From NCBI RefSeq assembly GCF_000244955.1, contig NZ_CM001439.1, forward strand, positions 4,521,234 through 4,585,233: DNA of 64,000 nucleotides, given 5' to 3'. Shown piece by piece: positions 25,574-34,654 of the stretch (within the stretch, counting starts at the first letter, position 1; each line of letters starts with the position of its first letter). Position numbers and translations under genes: made by a program. This DNA comes from Saccharomonospora marina XMU15 (GTDB taxonomy: Bacteria; Actinomycetota; Actinomycetes; Mycobacteriales; Pseudonocardiaceae). Below the pieces are notes generated by a model. It ran no database searches. It was not told the DNA's origin and worked only from the letters and a program-made list of their open reading frames with translations.

Positions 25574-26809
25574 TCACGGCGCGTCGGTGCAGGTACCCGC
25601 CGTCGCCCGGAACACGTGTGCGGGGCCTGCCGTCACCGGACGCAGCCGCACCGATGCCTCGCAGGCGGGCAACCACACCGACTCACCCCTGTGCAGTTCG
25701 ACCTTGGTTCCGTCGTCGGAGCACAGCAGCAGCTCACCCACCGTGCACAGCAGGATCTCCGGACCGGTGCCCCGCAGTTCGAACTCGCCGTGATCACCGG
25801 CGTCCCACGCGATGCGGGAGAGTTCGAACTCCGGCGCGTCGGTGCTGTACACGGCTGTGCGTCCCTGTGGCTCCCCGCGCAACACCGGCATGTCGCCGCA
25901 CGCGAAGTCGACCACCCGCAGCAGTTCCGGCACATCGACGTGCTTGGGCGTCAGCCCGCAGCGAAGGATGTTGTCGGAGTTGGCCAGTATCTCCACGGCG
26001 GTTCCGTGCAGATAGAGGTGCAGGTTGCCCGCGGGCAGGTAGATGGCCTCGCCCGCACTGAGCGTGAGCCGGTTCAGCAGCAACGCGGCGAGCACGCCCG
26101 CGTCACGGGGGTGGGCCTCACCGAGGCCGAGCACGGTACGGCACTCGGTGTCGAACTCACCGTGCTCCTTGACGTGGTGCACGCAGGCGTCGAGCACTTC
26201 GGGCAGCAGCCGGTCCAGCGCGGGTTGCGGCAACGTGATCCACGTGGTGAACAACGTCCGCAGGCCGTCGGGATCGGGCTGCGCCGCGAGCAGCTCGGTG
26301 TACTTGGTCAGCCCCGGCGTGTCGATCGCCTTCAGCAGCTCCACCGTGCGGTACGGGTCGCGGAACCCGGCGAGCGCGTGGAACTCCGTCAGCGCGCACA
26401 CCAGTTCCGGCTTGGCAGTCGGGTCGGGGTAGTTGCGGTTGGCCGCGTCCCTCGGGATGCCCGCGGCCTCCTCACGGGCGTACCCCTCCGCCGCCTGCTT
26501 CGCCGAGGGGTGCGCCTGCATCGAAAGCGGTTCCTCCACCGCGAGGATCTTCAGCAGAAACGGCAGCCTGCCACCCCAGCGGCTCGCGCATCGCTCGCCG
26601 AGCTGGCCGACCGGGTCGGACTCGACGACTTCCAGAAGGCTGCGCTCGGTTCCGTCCACGCCCACCACGCGCGACGGGTCACCCGGATGGGCACCCATCC
26701 ACAGCTCGGCCTCCGGGTGTGGCGAGGGCACCGGCCTGCCGAGCAGCTCCGGGATCGTCGTCCTGGAGCCCCATGCGTACGGCCGTACCGCGTTGCGCAG
26801 CAGTTCCAC
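25574..26809 (-). CDS. manA: Mannose-6-phosphate isomerase, class I
   Basis: A 411-aa zinc enzyme interconverting fructose-6-phosphate and mannose-6-phosphate, the entry to GDP-mannose. Seen: the opening R-N-A-V-R-P-Y-A-W-G-S, the zinc-ligand region S-M-Q-A-H-P-S (Gln and His), K-P-E-L-V-C-A-L, and the signature L-P-A-G-N-L-H-L-Y-L-H-G-T-A-V-E-I near residue 260. I chose GTG 26809 (V-E-L-L-R-N); AGGAG is 11 bases upstream and a TTG two codons earlier is the alternative. It is downstream of the SIS-domain and manB genes, matching Rv3255c. Confidence 0.95.
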   Translation of the reverse strand: MELLRNAVRPYAWGSRTTIPELLGRPVPSPHPEAELWMGAHPGDPSRVVGVDGTERSLLEVVESDPVGQLGERCASRWGGRLPFLLKILAVEEPLSMQAHPSAKQAAEGYAREEAAGIPRDAANRNYPDPTAKPELVCALTEFHALAGFRDPYRTVELLKAIDTPGLTKYTELLAAQPDPDGLRTLFTTWITLPQPALDRLLPEVLDACVHHVKEHGEFDTECRTVLGLGEAHPRDAGVLAALLLNRLTLSAGEAIYLPAGNLHLYLHGTAVEILANSDNILRCGLTPKHVDVPELLRVVDFACGDMPVLRGEPQGRTAVYSTDAPEFELSRIAWDAGDHGEFELRGTGPEILLCTVGELLLCSDDGTKVELHRGESVWLPACEASVRLRPVTAGPAHVFRATAGTCTDAP

Positions 26810-26928
26810 GGTCAACTCAACTCCTCGCCGGTCCGCCGTACCGGCAGCGTTTGCGTCGGATGCGTGCACGCGAGCCGACCGCGACGCATGTCAGCCACAA
26901 CCTCTCCGTTCCTTTCGCGCCGCGCCTC

Positions 26929-28038
26929 CTAGGCGGTGGCCTGCCCGGCACGACCGGCTCCACCGATGGTCCCTGCCGCGAGGCCCAGGTACACGGCGGC
27001 GAGTTCGAACCGCAATGCCAGCACGGCGGCCCTGCCGACGTCATCGGCCTCGATCTCGTCGGCAGGAGCCAGCACGTCCGCCGAGGGCAGTGCCTCGCCC
27101 GTCCGAAACCGCGCGCCGTCCGCGGCCGGTCCGGTGCGCACGGCAAGCAGCAGGACCCGCGGTGGCGGTCCCTGCGCAAGGTCATCGTCGGGATCGGCGA
27201 AGATGTCACGGTTTCCCGCGGCCTCCAGCGCCGCGCGGTAGAGCGCGGGCCTGGCCACGGCCTGCCGGTAGTCGGCGACGTCGCTGACCAGCGCCGCGTG
27301 CGCGGCCAGTGCGTGACCGGCATGGTGGCCGACGGCCACGGCGATGTGGTCAAGGCCCCACAGCATCGGCGTGTGTTCGGCAAGTCGAAGGGCGAGCCCC
27401 TTGGCCGGGTTCACGAACGACTCGTGACCGAGGTGGCACTTCTCGGCCTCGTTGTCGAGTTGGTCGGCGAGGGACTCGATGTCGGCGACCACGAGGCCGA
27501 GCGTGTTGGCCGTGAGCAGCCCGGCGGCAAGAGCCCTGGGAAACGCCAGCTCGGGCGGCACCGGAACCCGGGGCGCGATGAGCAGTCCCCTACCCGCGAC
27601 CGACGACGCCACCGGACCGTCCGGCGGCGCGGAGATCACCACGGTCGAGCCGTAGCGGGCCGCGCGCTCCAGTGAGGTGGCGAGGTCGTGGTCGTAGGGG
27701 TCGTCGGTGTGGGCAAGCACCACGTCGAGCGCGCCGATCCAACTGGGCACAAGGTCACTGATCACCACGGGCACCGGGCTGGTGTGAGCCAGCAGCGCCT
27801 CGAGCACGAGAGCGGCGGAACGGCTGACACCAGGCCGCACCACGAGGACGAGGCAGCGGGGCCTGCCCAGGTCGAGCCGCTCGGACAGCTCCAACTCGGC
27901 AGCAGCCTCCGCGGTGGCCCTGACCTGCGCACCCGCCATCGCCGCGGCGCGCAGCAGCCCCGCACCGTCGGCTTCGGCCAACCGCGCGGGGTCGTCGAGC
28001 AAGGAGTCGTCAAGCACCGTCTGGGCTGGATTCGTCAC
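26929..28038 (-). CDS. SIS-domain protein, phosphosugar isomerase-like (Rv3256c/TobH type)
   Basis: A 369-aa protein related to the SIS fold of phosphoglucose/phosphomannose isomerases. The visible SIS-like features are V-V-I-S-D in the first half and the repeated G-H-H-A-G-H region near residue 245. Conserved stretches include F-V-N-P-A-K-G-L-A-L. The family always sits in the mannose-precursor block of actinobacteria between manB and manA, so a role in mannose phosphate metabolism is likely, but a catalytic activity is not established. The start is GTG 28038; it overlaps the Trm112-like gene by 29 bp, indicating coupled translation. Confidence 0.85.
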   Translation of the reverse strand: MTNPAQTVLDDSLLDDPARLAEADGAGLLRAAAMAGAQVRATAEAAAELELSERLDLGRPRCLVLVVRPGVSRSAALVLEALLAHTSPVPVVISDLVPSWIGALDVVLAHTDDPYDHDLATSLERAARYGSTVVISAPPDGPVASSVAGRGLLIAPRVPVPPELAFPRALAAGLLTANTLGLVVADIESLADQLDNEAEKCHLGHESFVNPAKGLALRLAEHTPMLWGLDHIAVAVGHHAGHALAAHAALVSDVADYRQAVARPALYRAALEAAGNRDIFADPDDDLAQGPPPRVLLLAVRTGPAADGARFRTGEALPSADVLAPADEIEADDVGRAAVLALRFELAAVYLGLAAGTIGGAGRAGQATA

Positions 28039-28249
28039 GGGATTCTCGCTCGTCGCCCTTCGTCGGGGGCGTCGCCTCGTCGAGCAGCAGCACGGGGATA
28101 CCGTCGCGCACGGGGAACACCCGGCCGCACGCGGTGCAGGTCAGTGCGTCCGCGTCCGGGTCGTCCGGCGAGCCCGGCGTCAGCGGCGCGTGATCCGGCG
28201 AAGGGCACGCCAGGATCTCCAACAGGTCCGCGTCGATGGTGACCGCCAT
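28010..28249 (-). CDS. Trm112-family small zinc-ribbon-like protein
   Basis: A 79-aa protein (ATG 28249; a GTG four codons upstream is possible). The fold markers are L-L-E-I-L-A-C-P at the N-terminus, then L-T-C-T-A-C-G-R-V-F-P-V-R-D-G-I-P-V-L-L. In canonical members the first half has CPxC; here it is C-P-S-P-D-H, so the fourth ligand, if zinc is bound, would be His. Eukaryotic Trm112 activates methyltransferases; the bacterial role is unclear. It lies between manB and the SIS gene with tight overlap. Confidence 0.88.
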   Translation of the reverse strand: MAVTIDADLLEILACPSPDHAPLTPGSPDDPDADALTCTACGRVFPVRDGIPVLLLDEATPPTKGDERESRDESSPDGA

Positions 28250-28305
28250 CTGTCCTCCCACTCTTCCTCTCTACCACTGTGAGCCCCACCGTGGGCAGTC
28301 GCGGC

Positions 28306-29664
28306 CTAGCCGCGAACGATCGACAGCACCTCGTCGGTGAGAGCTTTCACGGAGCCCTCGTCGGGGCCCTCCACATTGAGGCGCAGCAGCGGCTCGGTGT
28401 TGGAGGCACGCAGGTTGAACCAGCCGCGCTCGCCGAGGTCGACCGTCAGCCCGTCCAGTTCGTCGATGCTCACACCACTTCGCCCGGCGAACGCGTCCTT
28501 GACGGCCAACTGGCGCGCGACCTGGTCGTCGACCGTGGAGTTGAGCTCACCGGATGCCGCGTACCGGCTGAACTGCCTTGCCAGCTCCGAAAGCGGGCGT
28601 TGCTGTTCCCCCAGCGCCGCCAGCACGTGCATGGCGGCGAGCATGCCGGTGTCGGCACGCCAGAAGTCCCGGAAGTAGTAGTGCGCGGAGTGCTCGCCAC
28701 CGAAGATCGCGCCGGTCTCGGCCATCTTCTCCTTGATGAAGGAGTGACCCACCCTCGTGCGCACCGGGTTGCCGCCGTGCTCGCTGACGATCTCGGGCAC
28801 CGCTTTGGAGGTGATGAGGTTGTGGATGATCGTGGCACCCGGCTCCTTGGCCAGTTCGCGCACGGCCACGAGCGCGGTGACCGCGCTGGGTGAAACCGGC
28901 TCGCCGTCACCGTCCACCACGAAGCAGCGGTCGGCGTCACCGTCGAAGGCAAGCCCCACGTCGGCACCGACCTCACGAACCTTCGCCTGCAGGTCGACCA
29001 GGTTGGCAGGGTCGAGCGGGTTCGCCTCGTGGTTGGGGAAGCTGCCGTCCAACTCGAAGTACATCGGCACGATCTCGATGGGCAGGTCCTGCCCGAGCAC
29101 GGCGGGCACGGTGTGCCCCGCCATACCGTTGCCCGCGTCGACGACCACCTTCAGTGGCCGGATGTCGCTGAGGTCGACCAGTGTGCGCAGGTACTGCGCG
29201 TAGTCGGCAAGCATGTCCTGCTGGGTCACCGTGCCCGGCTGGCCCGCGAACTCGGGCACACCCTGTTCGACGGTGTCCCTGATCTCGGCGAGACCGGACT
29301 CCTGCCCCACCGGCGCAGCGCCCGCGCGGCACAGCTTGATGCCGTTGTACCTGGCGGGGTTGTGGCTGGCGGTGAACATCGCACCCGGCATGTTCAACCG
29401 GCCGGAGGCGAAGTACAACTCGTCGGTGCTCGCCAGTCCGATCAGCACGACGTCGAGACCCTGCGAGGTGACGCCGCGCGCGAACGCGTTCGCGAGGCCG
29501 GGCGAGGACTCCCGCATGTCGTGGCCGATCACCACCGACGGTGAGTCCGGCTTGATGAGCAGCGCGAACGCAGCCCCGAAGTCGGTGACCAGATCCTCGT
29601 TCAACTGCTCACCGACGACACCTCGGATGTCGTAGGCCTTCACGATGGCCGACAGGTCTGACAC
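28306..29664 (-). CDS. manB: Phosphomannomutase/phosphoglucomutase
   Basis: A 452-aa alpha-D-phosphohexomutase converting mannose-6-phosphate to mannose-1-phosphate for GDP-mannose and hence PIM, LM and glycoprotein mannose. Motifs in order: A-Y-D-I-R-G near residue 9, phosphoserine loop M-F-T-A-S-H-N-P near 100, metal-binding D-G-D-A-D-R near 242, sugar-binding G-E-H-S-A-H-Y near 325 and the C-terminal phosphate loop R-A-S-N-T-E-P near 420. The GTG start at 29664 has GGGGAGAGG immediately upstream. It matches Rv3257c in position. Confidence 0.95.
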   Translation of the reverse strand: MSDLSAIVKAYDIRGVVGEQLNEDLVTDFGAAFALLIKPDSPSVVIGHDMRESSPGLANAFARGVTSQGLDVVLIGLASTDELYFASGRLNMPGAMFTASHNPARYNGIKLCRAGAAPVGQESGLAEIRDTVEQGVPEFAGQPGTVTQQDMLADYAQYLRTLVDLSDIRPLKVVVDAGNGMAGHTVPAVLGQDLPIEIVPMYFELDGSFPNHEANPLDPANLVDLQAKVREVGADVGLAFDGDADRCFVVDGDGEPVSPSAVTALVAVRELAKEPGATIIHNLITSKAVPEIVSEHGGNPVRTRVGHSFIKEKMAETGAIFGGEHSAHYYFRDFWRADTGMLAAMHVLAALGEQQRPLSELARQFSRYAASGELNSTVDDQVARQLAVKDAFAGRSGVSIDELDGLTVDLGERGWFNLRASNTEPLLRLNVEGPDEGSVKALTDEVLSIVRG

Positions 29665-29744
29665 GCCTCTCCCCGATCGTCGTGCTGGTGGCTTCTCGCA
29701 AGCGTCGATACCCGCGCAAGAGCCTACCGACACGCGCTGTGTTG

Positions 29745-30101
29745 TCAGGCGCGGCCGGGCAGCACGCGCAGATGGCCACGCCTGCCGGAGCCGGTCTCCG
29801 GCTGCTCGGCGGGGGCGGGAGCGCGGTCGGTGCGGCCTGCCTCTCTGACGGCCTCGGCGAGCGCGGTGAGCTCGTCGCTGGACGGCTCCGGTGCCGCGAA
29901 CTCACCCTCGTGCCGTACGACCTCCCAACCCCTCGGCGCGGTCAGCCGTAGCGCGTGCGCCTCGCAGAGGTCGTAGGAGTGCGGCTCCGATGCTGTGGCG
30001 AGCGGTCCCACCACGGCCGTGGAGTCGCTGTAGGCGTAGGTCAGCGTGGCGACCGCGGGCTCAAGGCAACCCGTCCGCGAACACTTCCGCACGCTCGGCA
30101 C
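29745..30101 (-). CDS. DUF3499-family protein (Rv3258c type)
   Basis: A 118-aa protein with a conserved N-terminal zinc-ribbon-like part: R-K-C-S-R-T-G-C near residue 6, then Y-D-L-C-E-A-H-A-L-R near 44, giving three Cys and one His as possible metal ligands. The C-terminal 45 residues are acidic, Pro-rich and probably disordered. The family is conserved across actinobacteria beside manB, with no known function. A GTG three codons in is an alternative start. It is divergent from the Rv3259-like gene. Confidence 0.85.
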   Translation of the reverse strand: MPSVRKCSRTGCLEPAVATLTYAYSDSTAVVGPLATASEPHSYDLCEAHALRLTAPRGWEVVRHEGEFAAPEPSSDELTALAEAVREAGRTDRAPAPAEQPETGSGRRGHLRVLPGRA

Positions 30102-30185
30102 GGTTGGTCACGATAGCCGGTGTGGCGCCGGACGCGGCGCAGACACACCGGGAAGGTCGGCGCGCGAAAGCGTACCCTTCCCCAC

Positions 30186-30653
30186 GTGGCTACGGCTCGG
30201 AGTTCGCGACAGCGGCGGCGGCACCGCCGCGACCGGCACGGTCGCGGCCTGCGTGGGCTGTTGTATCCCGCTACGCTGCCCGCCGCGGCCAGCCGCGCCG
30301 AGAAGTTCGACGCGCTGGTGCTCGACGCGCTGGAACCGATCGAGGCCCGCTGGCGGCACGAGCTCACCAAACTGGACGTGGCTGTGGACGACGTGCCCGA
30401 GGTGCGTACGGAGCTACCCGAGACGCAGGCCGACGGCCTGTTGCTCGACGGTTCGGTACCCATCTCCCGGCTGGTGCCCGCGGGCGTCGACAAGACCGGC
30501 CTGCCGACGAGGGCCAGGATCGTGCTGTACCGCAGGCCGCTCGAGGCACGGGCGAAGGACCCGGCCGAGCTGGCGGACCTGGTCCACGACGTGTTGGTGG
30601 AGCAGGTGGCCAGCTACTTGGGAGTGGAACCCGACATCATCGACGGCGGCTGA
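30186..30653 (+). CDS. Metallopeptidase-family protein lacking the HExxH motif (Rv3259 type)
   Basis: A 155-aa protein starting at GTG 30186 (V-A-T-A-R-S-S-R-Q-R-R-R-H-R-R). The first 25 residues are highly basic and could bind nucleic acid. The core has F-D-A-L-V-L-D-A-L-E-P-I and V-D-D-V-P-E-V, then the family's active-site helix reads D-L-V-H-D-V-L-V-E-Q-V, where zincin relatives have H-E-x-x-H. The catalytic Glu and second His are therefore absent, and peptidase activity should not be assumed. Its 3' end overlaps the convergent glycosyltransferase gene by 40 bp. Confidence 0.85.
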   Translation: MATARSSRQRRRHRRDRHGRGLRGLLYPATLPAAASRAEKFDALVLDALEPIEARWRHELTKLDVAVDDVPEVRTELPETQADGLLLDGSVPISRLVPAGVDKTGLPTRARIVLYRRPLEARAKDPAELADLVHDVLVEQVASYLGVEPDIIDGG

Positions 30654-33600
30654 GAAGCACGTGCTCGCGGACCTGCCCGCTCGCCACGGCGGGCTGGACC
30701 GCGACGGCGGGCCGGGATCGCGGTGAGCCCCGTGAACAGCAGTGCCGCGACCTGGCCGAGCAGCAGCAGGTTGTGCAGCACGGCCGGGTACTCCACGGTG
30801 ACGTCGGACTGCCTCGGCGGTACCGAGACCGCCACCTGGTGCCCCCACGCGGGCACGATGGGCACCGGCTCACCGTTCACGGTCGCGCGCCAGCCGGGTT
30901 CGTGCTCGGCCGCGAGCACCAGCAGGCGACCGGCGGGTCCGTCGGAAACCCGTACCCGCACCTTCGGCGGCCAGGCATCCACAGGCGCCACGGCCGAACC
31001 ACCCATCAGTTCGCCGCTGGGAGGCTGGCCGCTCACCGCGCGCCTGGCCTGTTCCGGCGACACCAGCGTGACCCTGCCCGACACCGGCGAGAGCCGCAGC
31101 ACGGCCCGGCCGTCACCGGTCGGCGCCGCCCCGGTCACCAGGTCGGGCGCGGCCGCCCGCAGCGCGGCGCCGGTTTCGCCCGGCGGGAGCACAACGAAGA
31201 GCACACCGGCGGCTGCCGCCGAGGTCACCGCTTCCGGCGAGCCCGCGAGCAGTTCCCGCTGCCAGCCCGCGAGCCGCTGCGGCACGCCCGCCACCGGGGC
31301 GATGGCGTCATCACCGAATCTCGGCGTGCGGGCGGCCACCTGGCGGACCCGCTCACCGAGCACCAGCACGCCACGCCCGGTCTCGGCGAGTTCGGCGGTC
31401 AGCGACGGGGCAAGCCGCAGCCCGCCTCCCGCCTGCAGCGGCCCCTGCCTGCCCGCCGCCACCGCGCCCGCGCCGAGCGCGACGACCAGCGCGGCGCAGG
31501 CGACCGCGACGAGCCGAGTGAGCTGCCTCGGCACGGCGTCGCGGCCTGCGACGCCCGCGCCGAGCACCATGGCGAGCGCTCCTGCGCCCGCGAACAGCAG
31601 CGGCACCCCGGTGAAGCCGGGCGCCGGTGTGACCCCGCCGAGCGGGACCACACTCAGCAGTGACACCACCGCCGCTCCGGCCGCGCCGAGCGCGAGCAGC
31701 ACCAGTCCAGGCACCAGCCGCACGGTCGGCCGCACGATCGTGGCCACGACCGCCGCGGCCACCACGGCGATCCCCACCGGCAACCCACCCGGCCCCGCGG
31801 GGTCCAGCCCGGCGAGATCGGCGCCGCCCGGGAGTACCCACGCCGGGCCGCCGAGGCCGTGCAGCAGCAACGCGGGGTGGCTGAACAGCGCGGGCAGCCA
31901 GGGCAGCAGCAGTGCCAGCGGCAGCAGCACCACGATCGCGACGGCGGCCAGCGACCTGGCGGGCCGGTGCGCAGGCTGCGGCAACGCCACGAAGCCGATC
32001 AGCGCCAGCACCAGCGTCAACGCCAGGGCCAGCGGCGAGAACGCGCCGAGCACCGCGAGCGCGAGCGCACACAGCACGCTGCTGCTCAACCAACGCCGGT
32101 CCGACCGGGTGAGCACGGCGGCGACGCCCGCGAGCACAGCGGGCAGCAGGATGTGTGCCACCACCACGTCGAGCCTGCCCTGCGCCACCCCTGCCGTCGC
32201 CGACGGCAGCAGGCCGTAGGCGGCGGCCACGGCGGCGCGCACCCAGCGGTCGACCCGCAATCGCCGCGTCGAGAAGTAGGCAACCAGAGCGGCCAGCGGT
32301 GCGTCACCGAGCAGCAACACGGCCACAACCGCGGCGGGGCCGCCGAGCGGTGCCAACGGCGCACCGAGAACGCCGAGCACGGCCAGCGAGACGGGAGCCG
32401 TGCTCGCCGTGCCTCCCGCCACCGCGTGCCAGGGTTCGAGGTAGGTGGTCCATACCTGACCGAGCTCGCCGACCGGCAGCAGCGCACCTCCCGACAGGTC
32501 GAGGCCCAGCCGCTGCCAGTTCACGGCGAGTGTGATCGCGGTGAGTGCCAACAGCAACACGAACGGGGGCGCGAACACGGTCGCCGCGAGCAGCCTGCGG
32601 CGGTCGACCTCGACGAACACCAGTTCCCTGCCGCCTGCACCGCCTTGCGGGCCCGGTGAGGGTTGCGCTGCCGATGGTGCGAGCGCACCCGGCTCGGCAT
32701 CGGCGTCGTCCTGCGGCACGCTGACGGCGACGATCTCGGCAGGCCTGCGCAACCCCGCGCTCGGTGATCGGATCGAACGGCGCGCCCCTGCGGGCAGCGC
32801 CTCGGGGCCGACCGGCCTTTCGCGGCTGTAGCGAGCTTCGGGCGGAATCCACGCGGACTCGTCCCCGGAGGTCTGCGGCAACCGGCCGAGCACCGCGTCG
32901 CTTTCCACGCGCCTGCGCACCAATCGCACGGCCGAAGCGGCAACCGCTTCCCGTAGCCGGGCCGCCCTGCCGGTGAACAACCCCCGCACGGAGCCGCGAG
33001 CGGTTCGCGCCGCACGCGCGGCACGCAGGTTCGCGTGACCACCGAACAGGAACGCGATCGCGGTGAACTCGGCGCGCGCCCGCTGCCGGTCGCCAAGCAA
33101 GGCGAACCCGGCACCGCGCAACAGAGCCAGCCACGCCAACCTCGGCAGGCCGAGTACGAACGCGAAGGTCGAGCAGTTGACGAGGTAGGTACGCAAGCCG
33201 TAGGCGCGGTCGGCGGCCGCCACCGAAGCGAGCGAACCGGGCAACGCGTGCGCCTGCCTGCGGCCGGTCGCCACAGCCCGAACGTGCCGCAGCCGTGCAG
33301 GCGGCACGCACAGCACCACCTTGCCCGCCGCGTTGGCTCGCCAGCCGAAGTCGACGTCCTCGCGCAGCAACGGCAACTCGCGGTCGAAACCGCCGAGTTC
33401 CTCCCACGCCTGCCGCCGGATCAACGCGCCTGCGCTCGACAGTGCCAGTACTTCCGTGGTCTGCTCCGGCGCAGGTTCGCCGTCACCGAACCGTCGTGGC
33501 ACGGCCAGCCTGCGCTGGCCGGAGGCATCGGTGGACAGTCCCGCCTCCACGATCAGCCGAGGATCGGTCCAGTCCACGGCGAGCGGGCCGAGAGCCGCCG

Positions 33601-34024
33601 CCGACGGCGCGGTGTCCGCGGCCCGCAGCAGCATGTCGAGGCACGTCGGCTCGGGTGCGCTGTCGTCGTGCAGCAGCCAGATCCACGCGCCGGGATCACC
33701 CCAGCGGTCGCAGGCGTTGTCGACGGCTGCCGCGACGGCGGCAGCGAAACCGGTGTCGGCTTCGAGCGTGATGACACCGTCGAGGATGACCGCTGCGGTG
33801 TCCTCGCCGTGTCCCGCGGCTTCGGCGAGCATTTCAGCCGTGTCGTCGCTGGAGCCGGTGTCAACGGCGAGAATGTGCCGTGGCCGAATCGTGCTGCGGC
33901 GCAGGGCGGACAGCACGAGCGGCAGCCACTCCGCTCCGTTGTGACAGACCAGGACGGCGAGTACCGGCGCGGTCGACAGCGATGGCGGCGACAACTCGGC
34001 AGACTCGATGGAGGACCGGGGCAA
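30614..34024 (-). CDS. Very large membrane GT2 glycosyltransferase
   Basis: A 1136-aa protein. The N-terminal 260 residues are a family 2 glycosyltransferase: V-L-V-C-H-N-G near residue 25, V-D-T-G-S-S-D-D-T near 55, the D-D-S nucleotide-metal motif W-L-L-H-D-D-S-A-P near 120, and L-R-E-D-V-D-F-G-W-R near 225 (catalytic E-D and W-R). A linker follows to about 490. Then about twelve transmembrane helices run to 900, an extracytoplasmic part of about 180 residues and a last TM helix near 1100. The size suggests that the membrane part polymerises or flips a lipid-linked sugar. The start is TTG 34024 with GGAGAGG three bases upstream. It is next to whiB and may be co-transcribed with it. Confidence 0.88.
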   Translation of the reverse strand: MPRSSIESAELSPPSLSTAPVLAVLVCHNGAEWLPLVLSALRRSTIRPRHILAVDTGSSDDTAEMLAEAAGHGEDTAAVILDGVITLEADTGFAAAVAAAVDNACDRWGDPGAWIWLLHDDSAPEPTCLDMLLRAADTAPSAAALGPLAVDWTDPRLIVEAGLSTDASGQRRLAVPRRFGDGEPAPEQTTEVLALSSAGALIRRQAWEELGGFDRELPLLREDVDFGWRANAAGKVVLCVPPARLRHVRAVATGRRQAHALPGSLASVAAADRAYGLRTYLVNCSTFAFVLGLPRLAWLALLRGAGFALLGDRQRARAEFTAIAFLFGGHANLRAARAARTARGSVRGLFTGRAARLREAVAASAVRLVRRRVESDAVLGRLPQTSGDESAWIPPEARYSRERPVGPEALPAGARRSIRSPSAGLRRPAEIVAVSVPQDDADAEPGALAPSAAQPSPGPQGGAGGRELVFVEVDRRRLLAATVFAPPFVLLLALTAITLAVNWQRLGLDLSGGALLPVGELGQVWTTYLEPWHAVAGGTASTAPVSLAVLGVLGAPLAPLGGPAAVVAVLLLGDAPLAALVAYFSTRRLRVDRWVRAAVAAAYGLLPSATAGVAQGRLDVVVAHILLPAVLAGVAAVLTRSDRRWLSSSVLCALALAVLGAFSPLALALTLVLALIGFVALPQPAHRPARSLAAVAIVVLLPLALLLPWLPALFSHPALLLHGLGGPAWVLPGGADLAGLDPAGPGGLPVGIAVVAAAVVATIVRPTVRLVPGLVLLALGAAGAAVVSLLSVVPLGGVTPAPGFTGVPLLFAGAGALAMVLGAGVAGRDAVPRQLTRLVAVACAALVVALGAGAVAAGRQGPLQAGGGLRLAPSLTAELAETGRGVLVLGERVRQVAARTPRFGDDAIAPVAGVPQRLAGWQRELLAGSPEAVTSAAAAGVLFVVLPPGETGAALRAAAPDLVTGAAPTGDGRAVLRLSPVSGRVTLVSPEQARRAVSGQPPSGELMGGSAVAPVDAWPPKVRVRVSDGPAGRLLVLAAEHEPGWRATVNGEPVPIVPAWGHQVAVSVPPRQSDVTVEYPAVLHNLLLLGQVAALLFTGLTAIPARRRGPARRGERAGPRARASQPPSMMSGSTPK

Positions 34025-34089
34025 GTACCTCTCCGTAGCTCGAAAGGGTGGGCGGTTCGCCTACCCTAACGACGAGCCCCGGTATGCGA

Positions 34090-34413
34090 TCACACCGCGC
34101 GCTTCTTCAGTTTGCGCCGCTCCCGCTCCGAGAGTCCGCCCCAGATGCCGAACCGTTCGTCGTGCGCCAGTGCGTACTCGAGACAGTCGTCCTTGACCTC
34201 GCAGCCCTGGCAGATACGCTTCGCTTCCCGGGTGGAGCCACCCTTCTCCGGGAAGAAGGCCTCAGGATCGGTCTGCGCGCACAGGGCCCGCTCCTGCCAA
34301 TCCTGCTCCCCCGCCACATCGAGGAGGTCGGTGAGAACGCCCAGATCGTCGTCCGGGTGTCCACCCCACTCCATGACGTGCCCCCATTCCATTCCAGTAG
34401 TGTCTAACCGCAC
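34090..34413 (-). CDS. whiB2: WhiB-family Fe-S transcription factor (WhiB2/WhmD type)
   Basis: A 107-aa WhiB protein. Four cysteines for a [4Fe-4S] cluster: A-L-C-A-Q-T, then R-I-C-Q-G-C-E-V-K-D-D-C (C-x2-C-x5-C). After these come the G-I-W-G-G-L turn and the basic tail R-R-K-L-K-K-R. The block D-P-E-A-F-F-P-E-K-G-G-S-T-R-E-A-K and the place beside the manB block match WhiB2, which controls septation in actinobacteria. I chose GTG 34413 because AGGAGG lies 5 bases upstream, the best ribosome binding site in the area; a GTG 8 codons upstream is the alternative. Confidence 0.93.
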   Translation of the reverse strand: MRLDTTGMEWGHVMEWGGHPDDDLGVLTDLLDVAGEQDWQERALCAQTDPEAFFPEKGGSTREAKRICQGCEVKDDCLEYALAHDERFGIWGGLSERERRKLKKRAV

Positions 34414-34654
34414 GTCCGCCTCCTCGCTCTCACGCACTCCCAGGCTTGGCGGTATGGGATGCCACGCGCTGCCCCCCTTCAGACAGCGAAAATGACATCA
34501 ATGTGATTACACCCGTGTAGTAAGGCTGGGTCAAGCGGAGTAGCGAGGTTGGGGGATAGTCCCGGCGCCGTGCGCAAGGGGACACGCCGAGAAGACCGCG
34601 TCCGGATCCGACACGGGTGGTCCGCGCCGCAGCCGGATGGGACAAACTAGGCCC

